Shown: positions 29,495-38,079, counted from the stretch's first letter. The stretch: 64,000 bases of DNA from Pseudomonas sp. MM211 (GCF_020386635.1 NZ_CP081942.1:4278001-4342000), one strand, 5' to 3'. The notes: generated by a model not told the origin, from the letters alone. Made by a program: numbers and translations.

Positions 29495-30355
29495 ATGAAA
29501 GAGCAGTTACTCCTAGCCAAGAGGCTGTTCTTGATCGGTTCAGGCTACGCTGAAAAAGACGATCCAGTTTCAGCAGGAATTTCAATTTCACTATTTCAAG
29601 ACTCAATAGAGATATTTATTTGGTCGCTTCTAAAGAGCCTTGACGCCGAAGCAAAAGAGCAAACTGCCTTCACTAGTTTTTTTGACCTTGTAAAAAACGC
29701 TAAAGGAAACACAAAAGGATTATCGCTTCCTTTCAAGGCAAAAATTCTAGAGCTAAATAAATCTAGAATTAACTTCAAGCACTACGGTAACTTACCAGAC
29801 ATCTCAGAAGCAAAAAAATTTAAAGCATACACTGAAGAATTCCTTACAATCAGTTTCTATGAATTCTACTCAATAGAACTCACGTCACTGTCATTAGCCG
29901 ATTTAATTCCATACTCAAATATTCGCGCCAAAATTAAAAATGCAGAAAGCTTGCTAGAAAGCAACGAACTTGAACAAGCCACAGCTGAAATTTCTATGGC
30001 AAAAGCTATGCTCTTTGAAAAAATATCTAATTATCTGCCCAAGCCAGATAGAAGAATTTCAGACGGCGATAAGCTTTTAAGGAAAATATCAGGTGAGAAA
30101 TTCATAAGCTTATTCAAGCCACTAACAGAATACCTAGATAAATCCAACGAGATAAGCATTATTTCATTATTAGGAATTCAAATAAGCGACTACTTCACGC
30201 TTCAAAGGTATCTACCTGCTGCTCTAAAAATGTCTGACGGCCAATACTCATTGCAATACCACGACAGGCTTCCCCCAACCAAGGAAATAACAAAATCTGC
30301 GATTAATATAATAACCTCAGCAGCAATAAGAGCTAGAGAAGTCATAGGCGAATAA
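29495..30355 (+). CDS. Cassette-like gene with HEPN-like R-x4-H motif
   Basis: A 286-residue soluble protein, start after AAGGAA. Strongly AT-rich, unlike the chromosome around it. The first 130 residues are helical, with SLFQDSIEIFIWSLLKSL and later LNKSRINFKHYGNLPD: R-I-N-F-K-H fits the RxxxxH active-site pattern of HEPN ribonucleases and the usual Arg-Phe-Lys-His-x-Gly context of HEPN-like domains. The C-terminal half is unassigned. Classification is inference from the motif and helix pattern; no antitoxin-like partner lies next to it. Confidence 0.65.
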   Translation: MKEQLLLAKRLFLIGSGYAEKDDPVSAGISISLFQDSIEIFIWSLLKSLDAEAKEQTAFTSFFDLVKNAKGNTKGLSLPFKAKILELNKSRINFKHYGNLPDISEAKKFKAYTEEFLTISFYEFYSIELTSLSLADLIPYSNIRAKIKNAESLLESNELEQATAEISMAKAMLFEKISNYLPKPDRRISDGDKLLRKISGEKFISLFKPLTEYLDKSNEISIISLLGIQISDYFTLQRYLPAALKMSDGQYSLQYHDRLPPTKEITKSAINIITSAAIRAREVIGE

Positions 30356-30402
30356 GCAAGTAGGGTGGATGACGCCTTTTTCATCTACCTACGCCTAACG
30401 AT
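30355..30402. repeat. GTAGGGTGGAT hairpin repeat, short copy
   Basis: GCAAGTAGGGTGGATGACGC then CTTTTTCATCTACCTACGCC: the arms GTAGGGTGGATGA and TCATCTACCTAC can pair. A longer copy with a 19-base insertion is at 31698. The run ends in GCCTAACG, which could also be a left attC box of the preceding cassette. Confidence 0.6.
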
Positions 30403-30445
30403 GTTTATGGACTCTCCCCTTCAAACAGCGCCTAAGGTCAACTCG

Positions 30446-30940
30446 ATGCTCATACACAACACTCTCCAATACAAAGCCTGGGCAGATCGTCGAACACTGG
30501 ATGCCGTCGCTCAGCTCGACCCGCTGACGCAGCCTGAAGCGCTGGCCTTCGCGCGGCAGCAGCTCAACCATATGGTTCGCGTTGAAGAGCTGTTCCGCGC
30601 GCGGCTGCTTGAGGAGCCGGCGCCGCATGACAGTACCAACACCGATACCCTGCCCCAGCTCGATGAGCTCGACCGCAGGCTGACGGCTGCCAATCAGTGG
30701 CTGGCCGCGTACCTCGGTGGCCTTGCGCCCGCGCAGCTTCAGGAGCCTATTCGCTTTGTTTTCGTGGATGGCAAACAGGGCATGTTGAGCCGTGAAGAAG
30801 CGATCTTTCACCTGATCAACCACGGCACCTATCATCGCGGCGCCATCGGCCATGCACTCGACCGGGCTGACGGCAACCGGCCAGCCGATACCTACACGGT
30901 ATTTATCCATGGCGCGGAGCCTGAGCGTAGAAACGCTTGA
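30446..30940 (+). CDS. DinB-family protein
   Basis: A 164-residue four-helix-bundle protein; start MLIHNTLQYKAWADRRTL. Metal ligands of the DinB/YfiT fold are expected at the first helix-end His (QLNHMVRVEELF) and at HLINHGTYHRGAIGH near residue 130, both present. DinB-like enzymes use metal for thiol-dependent transfers; the substrate here is unknown. The frame opens earlier at 30365 within the repeat, without support. Confidence 0.85.
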   Translation: MLIHNTLQYKAWADRRTLDAVAQLDPLTQPEALAFARQQLNHMVRVEELFRARLLEEPAPHDSTNTDTLPQLDELDRRLTAANQWLAAYLGGLAPAQLQEPIRFVFVDGKQGMLSREEAIFHLINHGTYHRGAIGHALDRADGNRPADTYTVFIHGAEPERRNA

Positions 30941-30982
30941 GGCATACTCACCGTTCGATGCAGATCAACCACCCGGCGCGCC

Positions 30983-31321
30983 ATGACCAATCCGCAAACC
31001 CAGCTGAATGAACTGATCGCTCACCTTGCGGCGCTCACCGACATTCTCTCCTTCGACGCCCATAGCCATTGGGGCGCTCATTTCCGCAATTGCCTGTCGA
31101 CTGCCCAAGCGCTGGCGGGCAGCAGTTGCGATGCGGATGAACTGACAGGCCTGGCGTGCTCTGTGATGTCGGTTTACGGCGGCATGGGCAGCTTCAACGA
31201 TTACGCGCCGTGGGAAAATGGTCGCTTCATTGCCGGTATGGAGTCCCTGGATGAGGTCTCAAATCGCGTCTACATGTCGGCCCGGGCGATAAGACTGCGC
31301 AACGCCACAGACGCTGACTGA
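30983..31321 (+). CDS. Small protein, probably DUF6966
   Basis: 112 residues. The tail pattern SVMSVYGGMGSFNDYAP is the feature by which I remember DUF6966; the N-terminal helix (LNELIAHLAALTDIL) and DAHSHWGAHFRNCLSTA fit. No membrane segment. Function unknown. It is 42 bases after the DinB gene on the same strand. Confidence 0.65.
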   Translation: MTNPQTQLNELIAHLAALTDILSFDAHSHWGAHFRNCLSTAQALAGSSCDADELTGLACSVMSVYGGMGSFNDYAPWENGRFIAGMESLDEVSNRVYMSARAIRLRNATDAD

Positions 31322-31358
31322 CTGCATACGTCCCCCCCCTGCTGAGACAAATGAATCG

Positions 31359-31694
31359 ATGTCCATCTACACCCTATCCGCCTTGTTCCAGCCCGCGCCC
31401 ATCCAGTGGGGCCTGCGAGGCGATCCCTATCTGTGGCAGGAAATGAGCGAGACGCTTGCCACCCTACCGCTTCCGCCAAGCGAGACGCAGCTGGCCGCCA
31501 TCCTCGACGACACCTTCGAGCGCCTGGTTGGCCTATCGCCAGACTCGACGCAGTCGTCCGTGTTCGTTGAGCGTCACAGCCATGGCGGCATGTCGTCGGG
31601 TGGGATCAGTCTGGTTTTCTGGCGCGAGAAGGGCTTACCGTTGCTGCTGGCTCGTTACCACGCCGCCCTTACCGACAGCGATGCCAGACCGTGA
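31359..31694 (+). CDS. Small conserved protein of unknown function
   Basis: 111 residues. Opens LFQPAPIQWGLRGDPYLWQEM and later has FVERHSHGGMSSGGISLVFW followed by LPLLLARYHA. The GLRGDPYLW and HGGMSSG blocks look conserved and suggest a compact alpha/beta protein; I cannot name a family. It is followed by the longer hairpin repeat. Confidence 0.65.
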   Translation: MSIYTLSALFQPAPIQWGLRGDPYLWQEMSETLATLPLPPSETQLAAILDDTFERLVGLSPDSTQSSVFVERHSHGGMSSGGISLVFWREKGLPLLLARYHAALTDSDARP

Positions 31695-31697
31695 CAG

Positions 31698-31797
31698 CAA
31701 GTAGGGTGGATCGGGGCGCGTAGCTGACGCCTTTTTCATCCACCATTGCGATCTCAAACGGTGGCCGGATAAAGCGTCAGCTACCCGCTCCGACCCG
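31698..31797. repeat. GTAGGGTGGAT hairpin repeat, long copy
   Basis: GCAAGTAGGGTGGATCGGGG ... TGACGCCTTTTTCATCCACC, then a second arm GCGTCAGCTACCCGCTCCG that complements CGGGGCGCGTAGCTGACGC with few mismatches. Same family as 30355-30402. Confidence 0.65.
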
Positions 31798-31881
31798 CCG
31801 ACGAATTTGTTTTTTAACTGGCAATCACCGGGCTGCTGGTAACAGCACGCGATCCATTATGGCCAACAAAGGAATAATTGA

Positions 31882-32316
31882 ATGACAGAAAACACCCCTG
31901 CCTACTCGGCCGTGCACGCCATCCCATCGGTAGAAACCTATCGCCACCTGCGCACCGCGGCGGGGCTGAGCGCCAAGACCGTCGAAGCGGCAACCCGTGG
32001 CCTGCCCAACAGCCTGTTCGCCGTGCAGATTCTCTGTGCTGGCGAACCGGTCGGTATGGGCCGCGTGATCGGTGATGGCGGCTCGTTCTATCAGGTGGTG
32101 GATATCGCGGTGCTGCCGGCCCATCAGGGGCGTGGTCTGGGCAAGCAGATCATGGCCGAGATCAGCGACTTCATCGCCCGCGAAGTGCCAGAATCCGCGT
32201 ACGTCAGTCTGATCGCCGACGGCGAGGCGTATCGCCTCTATCAGCAGTTCGGCTTTGCACTGACTGCACCGGCAAGCCAGGGCATGGCGCTTCGCAACGT
32301 AGTTTGTCGTAGGTGA
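31882..32316 (+). CDS. GNAT-family N-acetyltransferase
   Basis: A 144-residue acetyltransferase. The acetyl-CoA loop is VLPAHQGRGLGKQIM (residues about 77-91), preceded by the strand YQVVDIAV; the Tyr-containing C-terminal motif is EAYRLYQQFGF. Start at 31882 after AAGGAATAATTGA. The acceptor substrate cannot be read. Its TGA is close to the next start, so the two form a pair. Confidence 0.88.
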   Translation: MTENTPAYSAVHAIPSVETYRHLRTAAGLSAKTVEAATRGLPNSLFAVQILCAGEPVGMGRVIGDGGSFYQVVDIAVLPAHQGRGLGKQIMAEISDFIAREVPESAYVSLIADGEAYRLYQQFGFALTAPASQGMALRNVVCRR

Positions 32317-32321
32317 TAACG

Positions 32322-33035
32322 ATGCTGACGCTCGTGCTGCTACCAGGAATGGATGGTACAGGCACCTTATTCGAGCCATTCATAACGGCTCTCGGACAAG
32401 ACGTCGCTGTTCAGGTCGTTAGCTATCCAGCCGTCGACGCACTTGGCTATAGCGAACTGGAGGCCCATGCGCGTCACTCGCTTCCAAGCAGTGGCCGCTT
32501 CATCCTGTTGGGCGAATCCTTTTCTGGCCCTGTTGCTGTAGCGATTGCGGCATCGCGACCGCCGGGGCTGGTAGGCCTCGTTCTGTGCAGCACCTTCGTT
32601 CGCAACCCACGGCCGGCATTTGGCCCGCTGCGACATATCGCTAGCCTGTTGCCCGTCAAGCTCGCGCCGTTGCCCGCTCTCAGTACGCTGTTGCTTGGTC
32701 GTTTCTCGACGCCAGCGTTGCGGGCTGCGTTCGCAGCAGCAATGTCGCAGGTATCGGCGCAAGCATTACGCGCGCGATTGCGTGCAGTCCTTGATGTAGA
32801 CGTCTCCATGCAGCTTGGAACTATCGACGTACCAATGCTCTATCTTCTCGCACAGCACGATCGCGTCGTTCCTACCAAAGCGCTCAAGCATATCCAGCGT
32901 ATCTCTCCCGCTGTGCAAGTTGCCCCCATCAACGCGCCCCACTTCTTGCTGCAAGCAGCGCCTGCCGAGGCGGCTCAAGCAGTGGCGTCATTCACTCAGG
33001 CATTGCAAACAACCCAGCGCGAGCACACTGAATAA
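32322..33035 (+). CDS. Alpha/beta hydrolase
   Basis: 237 residues from the ATG at 32322, after AGGTGA; a GTG at 32313 overlapping the GNAT stop is the alternative. The nucleophile elbow is GESFSG (about residues 65-70), the acid is likely Asp in LLAQHDRVVP and the His is in NAPHFLLQ. LPGMDGTGTLF near the N-terminus is the oxyanion loop. No signal peptide, so cytoplasmic esterase or thioesterase activity is likely; the substrate is unknown. Confidence 0.85.
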   Translation: MLTLVLLPGMDGTGTLFEPFITALGQDVAVQVVSYPAVDALGYSELEAHARHSLPSSGRFILLGESFSGPVAVAIAASRPPGLVGLVLCSTFVRNPRPAFGPLRHIASLLPVKLAPLPALSTLLLGRFSTPALRAAFAAAMSQVSAQALRARLRAVLDVDVSMQLGTIDVPMLYLLAQHDRVVPTKALKHIQRISPAVQVAPINAPHFLLQAAPAEAAQAVASFTQALQTTQREHTE

Positions 33036-33045
33036 CTGGGCGTTC

Positions 33046-33136
33046 AATATTGGTTGGCAAGCAGGCAAACGAGGGTGTCGAACATGTGCAGCAGGCCTAC
33101 CATATCCTTCGGCATCAGCCCCGCTCTCGCCGCTAG
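33046..33136 (+). pseudogene. Relic of an Aer-like chemoreceptor signalling domain
   Basis: Read with two frameshifts, the segment gives GKQANEGVEHVQQAYHI then GISPALA, matching Aer residues [27 protein letters not shown] (split here; aer nucleotides near 27820-27900). Only about 90 bases remain and there is no start. It lies directly before the ion-channel gene. Confidence 0.65.
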
Positions 33137-33249
33137 CAGACGGCCGGTGCGGCAGCATACATAGGCACTCGGGATACATTAGACTGCCCGGCAAAATCGC
33201 TCGCGCGCTCGCCACAGCCCTCTGCATCCCTTCCTCCTGGTTCAATTCA

Positions 33250-33912
33250 ATGCCCAAGGTTCACTCGTACCTGATTCGTTATCCCTCTGCCAGTTTGCTG
33301 TTCGTGCAGTTGCTGGGCATCGTGCTCTACCCCTTCATGGAGCGGCTGTCCGAAGGCCGCGCCATCGTGGGAGCCTTCGGCATCATCGTGCTGGCGATGT
33401 CGCTGCGCATGGTGCGCAGCAGCCCGACCATCCAGTGGATTGCCTTCACTCAGGCCGCCTGCATCCTGGCGCTGACCGTGGCGGTCGAGTTCGAATACAG
33501 CTCTGTGCTGGCGATTCTGCTGGCAGCAATGGAGTCGAGCTTCTACTTCTATGCCGCTGGCGGCCTGATCGCCTACATGATGGAAGACCAGCGAGCGAGC
33601 ACCGATGAGCTGTTCGCGGTCGGCGCCACCTTCACCCTACTGGCCTGGGCGTTCGCCCACGCCTTTTCCGTGTGCCAGTTGCTGAGCCCTGGTAGTTTCA
33701 CCGCAGCCATCAACCCGGAAGCGGAACGTACCTGGGTGGAACTGCTGTTCCTGAGTTTCACCACCCTGTCGGGCGTCGGCCTGGGCGATATCCTGCCGCT
33801 AAAGCCATTCGCCCGGGCGCTGGTGATGCTCGAGCAGTTCGCCGGGGTCATGTACATCGGCCTGGTCGTTACCCGCCTGGTCAGCCTGACGGTCAGGCCA
33901 AAACCACACTGA
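33250..33912 (+). CDS. Ion channel with potassium-type pore (Ion_trans_2-like)
   Basis: 220 residues with about five hydrophobic helices and a pore loop near the C-terminus. The filter TTLSGVGLGD (residues 171-180) aligns with TTVGYGD, with Leu in place of Tyr and an extra Ser-Gly. The outer helix and inner helix flank it. Start at 33250 is chosen because the preceding frame is not coding-like; no clear ribosome site is visible, so the N-terminus is uncertain. No cytoplasmic RCK or cyclic-nucleotide domain is present. Confidence 0.8.
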   Translation: MPKVHSYLIRYPSASLLFVQLLGIVLYPFMERLSEGRAIVGAFGIIVLAMSLRMVRSSPTIQWIAFTQAACILALTVAVEFEYSSVLAILLAAMESSFYFYAAGGLIAYMMEDQRASTDELFAVGATFTLLAWAFAHAFSVCQLLSPGSFTAAINPEAERTWVELLFLSFTTLSGVGLGDILPLKPFARALVMLEQFAGVMYIGLVVTRLVSLTVRPKPH

Positions 33913-34189
33913 CCGGCCCGGCCCTGGCCCGCCAGTGGAAAACGCCTTGCCGTCTGCCAGACTGAATAAAGCGCGGCGCGGGCGAGCAGCACTACGGACT
34001 CGCTGGAGTGGCAGGTGAAAAAAGCCTGCCATCCATCCGTTTCGTTGCCTGGCCCCGTCTGAAATTGGCAACCGAACGCTTACAATCGCGGCCGAAAAAT
34101 CGCAGCCGTTTGCACGATGTGCAACGGCTGCAAGCCCCCGCGATCACCGCAGCACGCCCAACACATAAACAAGCAGGCACTCTCAGAAC

Positions 34190-35365
34190 ATGGCGCTCGA
34201 TCCCTTAACCATGTTGACGATCACCATCGCCCTCGCCTTGGCGGCGGCGCTTTATCTGGCAATCGAATGGCAGACCGTGCGAGAGCCATCGCTGCTCTTC
34301 TGGAGCGCTGCTTTCGCACTGATCAGCGTGGGCTCGACGCTCGCCTTGTTGCGCGGCAGCGGCCTGTTACTGATAGGTATCTGGTTTGCCAACGGCTTGC
34401 TGATCACCGCGCACTGGCTGTTTCTGGTCGGCGTGGCACGCTTCACCGAGACTCGCCTGTCTCGGGCCTGGTGCCTGATGGTAGTCGCCTGGTTCGCCAT
34501 GCTGCTCCTGCCGGAAGGGCCGCAGTGGTCGAAGGTGATGTTGCTGGTCAATTCACTGTCAGTTGCGCTGACGGCGCTCTGGGCCAGCTGGCTGCTGCGC
34601 CCCCAAGGTAAATCCCTGGGTGCCGGTGCCGCGCAGCTACGCTTCGTGCTGCTCGGCCACGGTCTGTTCTATATCGCCAAGACCATCCCGGTGCTGATCC
34701 CAGGCACGCTGATCGACTTGGCGGCCTTTCGTGGCGAGATCATCCAGATCTCGCTGGTTGAGGGCGTGATGGCGCTCATGCTGATCGCCCTGTCGATGAC
34801 TGGCACCGTGCGTTATCGCCGAGAGAAACGCATCGAGCGGCTGGCTGCCCGCGACCCGCTCACCGCCATGTACAACCGACGCGCCCTGGAAGCACGGGCG
34901 CCACGCCTGCTCAACGAGGTTTCTCCGTCCCGCCCTAGCGCGCTGCTGTTGATCGATATCGACAACTTCAAGCTGGTCAACGACCTGCACGGGCATAGTG
35001 CAGGCGACCGCTTGCTGGTGGTACTGGGCGAGATGATTCGCCTGGTGCTGCCCGACGGTTCACTGGCTGCCCGACTTGGCGGTGACGAATTCGTGATTCT
35101 GCTGCGCGATGCGTCCCAGGAACGCATCGTGAGCCTGGGCGATACGTTGCGCGAGCGGTTCCATGGCGTGGCCGCGCAAACCTTCGCCACCCCAGAAGCG
35201 GTAACCCTGAGCATCGGCGCCAGCCTGTTCGATCAGCCACCCGCCAGCCTGGCGGCGTTGATCGAACAAGGTGACGCAGCGCTTTATCAATCCAAGCGCG
35301 GCGGACGCAACAGCATTCGCCTGGTCGATCGTACCTTGACCGGCAGCTCTACCTCGGCCATCTGA
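34190..35365 (+). CDS. Membrane-bound diguanylate cyclase
   Basis: 391 residues. The first 200 hold about seven membrane helices, a MASE-like sensor of unknown ligand. The C-terminal GGDEF domain is intact: LGGDEF at residues 296-301, with DIDNFKLVNDLHGHSAGD before it. No RxxD inhibitory site stands five residues upstream, so product inhibition at that site is not expected. The enzyme makes cyclic di-GMP. Confidence 0.9.
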   Translation: MALDPLTMLTITIALALAAALYLAIEWQTVREPSLLFWSAAFALISVGSTLALLRGSGLLLIGIWFANGLLITAHWLFLVGVARFTETRLSRAWCLMVVAWFAMLLLPEGPQWSKVMLLVNSLSVALTALWASWLLRPQGKSLGAGAAQLRFVLLGHGLFYIAKTIPVLIPGTLIDLAAFRGEIIQISLVEGVMALMLIALSMTGTVRYRREKRIERLAARDPLTAMYNRRALEARAPRLLNEVSPSRPSALLLIDIDNFKLVNDLHGHSAGDRLLVVLGEMIRLVLPDGSLAARLGGDEFVILLRDASQERIVSLGDTLRERFHGVAAQTFATPEAVTLSIGASLFDQPPASLAALIEQGDAALYQSKRGGRNSIRLVDRTLTGSSTSAI

Positions 35366-35383
35366 TCAACAGGCAGCAGTGGC

Positions 35384-36181
35384 TCAGTTCTGTACGGCCT
35401 GAACCGAACCGCCATCCACCCGCAGGTTGCTACCGTTGATGAACGAGGCCCGCTCGGAGACTAGCAAGGCAATAGCTGCCGCCACCTCCTCAGCCCGGCC
35501 GCGGCGCTGCTGGACGATGCCGGGGCGCTCTTCCTCGAGAAAACTCGCCACCGCTTCGTCGAAGGAAACGCCCTCTTTCTCGGCCCGCTTACGCATCATG
35601 CCGTCGGTCATGTTGGTTTCGATAAAAGCCGGGGCCACGGTATTGCACAACACGCCGTAGGCCGCTTCCTTGTAGGACAGGTTCTTCACGAAGGCGCCGA
35701 GTGCGGCCTTGGATACGTTGTAGACGGCCTCCTCCCAGTAGGGCTGAACGGCGTTCTCCGAGGTGATGCACACCAATCGGCCCCATCCCCTCTGGCGCAT
35801 GGCAGGAATGGTGGCCCGAGCGACGCGCACGGCGGAAAAGAAATCGGTGGCCCAGGCTTCCTGGTAGTCACTGTCGGGTAACTCCAGCGGATCGCCCTTG
35901 GCACCGGTAACACCAGCGGCATGCACCACGATATCGATTTTCCCAAAGCGGGTTTCGCCCGCCTTGACCAGCGCATCGACCTCATCCTGGCGAGTCATGT
36001 CCGCGGCGACCCTCAGCGCGTCGCCAGGCAGATCGGCACCGGCCTTGTCCAGGGCGGCCTGATCCTTGTCGGTCAGCAGCAGGTGAACCCCTTCTTCGGC
36101 AAGCAGCTTTGCCGTGGCCAGGCCGATGCCCCCGGCAGCACCGCTAATGAGCGCAACGCGCCCCTTGATTTGCAGATCCAT
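35384..36181 (-). CDS. Short-chain dehydrogenase/reductase
   Basis: A 265-residue SDR. The glycine motif is ISGAAGGIG (from residue 12) followed by TDKDQAAL, an acidic start of the cofactor loop that favours NAD. HAAGV stands for NNAG; YNVSK is the catalytic Tyr/Lys pair. The start at 36181 follows GAGG by five bases; the frame runs on to 36505 without support. A 3-oxoacyl-ACP reductase-type role is possible; no neighbour defines the substrate. Confidence 0.85.
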   Translation of the reverse strand: MDLQIKGRVALISGAAGGIGLATAKLLAEEGVHLLLTDKDQAALDKAGADLPGDALRVAADMTRQDEVDALVKAGETRFGKIDIVVHAAGVTGAKGDPLELPDSDYQEAWATDFFSAVRVARATIPAMRQRGWGRLVCITSENAVQPYWEEAVYNVSKAALGAFVKNLSYKEAAYGVLCNTVAPAFIETNMTDGMMRKRAEKEGVSFDEAVASFLEEERPGIVQQRRGRAEEVAAAIALLVSERASFINGSNLRVDGGSVQAVQN

Positions 36182-36374
36182 AGAAACCTCATTGACGTGC
36201 GAAAGATGCTGGGCAGAGCCGGCGTGACAACATCGAGCATTCGCCCGATGCCGCTGCGCTACCGGCCAAACACGCCTGCCCACAGGTGATCGATGGACTC
36301 GCCCCGCACGTGCAAGATTCACAGTGAATGACGACCTGCGCCCGGCGCCTATTGCGCCTGGGATGTCTGATTGC

Positions 36375-37028
36375 CTAGCTGAAGGTATCGCCGTCGTCGA
36401 AGAAATCCGAGCTATCGAAGGCATCGGTGTCGATATCGTCGGTGCCCGCGTATGGCGCATCGTCCAGGCCGCTGGCGAAGCTGTCCTGGGCGGGCAGGTC
36501 TTCACGGATGACTTCGACGATCTCCTGAGGCTGGTCGTGGTGGAACATGCTGGTCAGCAGATCCGCCACCATCACCCCGCCCGCCACGCCAGCCGCCGTC
36601 TGCAAGGCGCCGCGCATGAAGCCGCCTTGGGCAGCCGCTGCACCAGCCGGCGCACTGGCAACCGGCGCAGCGGCAGCGTTTTGCGAGAAGCGGGTCTCCC
36701 CCCAGCCAGCCGGGCGCTGCGCAGGTTGTGCGGCGTTATTGGACTGGCCGCCACCGAACAGGCCGGCGAGAAAGCCGCCGCTGCCTGAGCGCTGTCGTTG
36801 CTGCTCGGCGGCCTGGGCTTCCAATTCGCGTACACGCTGATCCAGGCGTTTGATCGCAGCTTCCTGAATCAGAATCGCCTGGGCCATGTAGTAGGCGGCA
36901 GCAGGCTGGCGGGCCAGATGTCCCTTGATCTGCGCTTCGGCCTCGGTATCGCGTAGTCCCCCCTGATGCTCGGCCTCCTGCAAGCGGGAGAACAGGCCAT
37001 CGATCAGGGTTTGCTCTTCGGAATTCAT
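36375..37028 (-). CDS. DUF2076 family protein
   Basis: A 217-residue protein. The first 75 residues (EEQTLIDGLFSRLQEAE... and a coiled-coil Gln-rich tail) and the Gly/Ala/Gln-rich middle, which contains a hydrophobic GALQTAAGVAGGVMVADLL segment, then a very acidic Asp/Ser tail, fit DUF2076. These are thought to be periplasm- or membrane-associated ligand-binding proteins in proteobacteria; function unproven. It runs convergent to nothing; the SDR lies downstream on the same strand. Confidence 0.85.
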   Translation of the reverse strand: MNSEEQTLIDGLFSRLQEAEHQGGLRDTEAEAQIKGHLARQPAAAYYMAQAILIQEAAIKRLDQRVRELEAQAAEQQRQRSGSGGFLAGLFGGGQSNNAAQPAQRPAGWGETRFSQNAAAAPVASAPAGAAAAQGGFMRGALQTAAGVAGGVMVADLLTSMFHHDQPQEIVEVIREDLPAQDSFASGLDDAPYAGTDDIDTDAFDSSDFFDDGDTFS

Positions 37029-37604
37029 GGGCGCCTCGATTGAGCGATGAAAGGTGAGACATCCTTGTACGACGTGCTGATGCGACGCCTGGCGCCGCTG
37101 AATGAGAGATAGGACTGGAAGGGAAAATTACAAGTTCCGGGCTGGCGGCAGTAAAGATGCACCGCCGATAGCGCGGATGGGCACAGGCATGTCGAGCTCA
37201 GACAGTTGGTCGGTCATGCGCAGCTCTATAGGGAGCGATCTTTAGCCACCAGCAGGAGTCAACCCGATGGCCAATGAGCCGCTTACCATAGTGTCGTAGA
37301 CACCTGTGAATGGAACGCATCAAGGGCGCATCCCTCACGGGAAAGGGAATGGGCAATCCTTTGCCGAGGAATGGCCCGAGCAGAACGGCATCCACCCACA
37401 CCGGGCAAGCGGTGCTGAAAAATGGGCAGAAGAAGTCCCGGTGTGTGGCTGGGCATCAAGGCCCACGAGGTAAATGGTGTTGGAAAACGCATGGGATGCG
37501 TGGTGATGGAATACTGCACTGCGAACTTGAGCGTGGAGCGGCTACGGAAAACCAGGATAGCTGCCAACGGGATCAATAGAAAAAGATGTCAACGAGCTAT
37601 CAGC
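37029..37604. other. Intergenic stretch with no supported gene
   Basis: 576 bases. Several open frames exist on both strands (for example 37283-37576 on the minus strand and 37422-37691 on the plus strand), but none has a ribosome site, a recognisable motif or coding-like composition. I see nothing else definite in it. Confidence 0.5.
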
Positions 37605-37901
37605 TCACTCGTCGTCGGCCATGAAACAGTGAAAATCAACGCCCAAAGCGCATTCGCAAATATCCTTGATGAGGTTATTCAACTCAAGTGAACCCATACT
37701 CTTATTCAAAGAATGGCTATCCGCCCAATAGGCACTGAGTATCCACTCAGGGCATCCCGAAGTTCTACGGGTATACGAGCAATTCAAGCAACCTGAGAAG
37801 CTCGACAGATGCTCCACGCTCATAGCCAATAGCGTGTCGATTCTTGCCGCACAGGCTTCAACTGCTTTGATCTTCATAGTCGTTACAGCTTCAATGGCCA
37901 T
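37605..37901 (-). CDS. Cys-rich small protein, unknown function
   Basis: 98 residues; the ATG at 37901 follows AAGGGGG by about seven bases, a strong site that supports a real gene. Seven cysteines lie at 17, 38, 41, 50, 82, 84 and 92, with CLNC and CEC pairs that could bind metal. No signal peptide or membrane helix. Composition is less GC-rich than the neighbours. Family not recognised. It lies next to the copper-type two-component genes, but 178 bases downstream on the same strand. Confidence 0.6.
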   Translation of the reverse strand: MAIEAVTTMKIKAVEACAARIDTLLAMSVEHLSSFSGCLNCSYTRRTSGCPEWILSAYWADSHSLNKSMGSLELNNLIKDICECALGVDFHCFMADDE

Positions 37902-38079
37902 AATGTCCCCCTTAGCATAAACACTGTAAAGAAAATTAAACTATCAACTCAACCATGCCACCCCTGCTCAAAAAAGCTTGAAGGCGGGGAAAATCAGAAA
38001 AATTCAAGGGTTTACAATGTACATCCGAAACTGCTGTCTTTACGAAAAGGCAACAGCAACTGGAGTGGGACTCAGCTCT

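Noticed and set aside
37283..37691. Open frames on both strands in the 37.0-37.6 kb gap
   Set aside because: They overlap one another, lack ribosome sites and show no conserved sequence.
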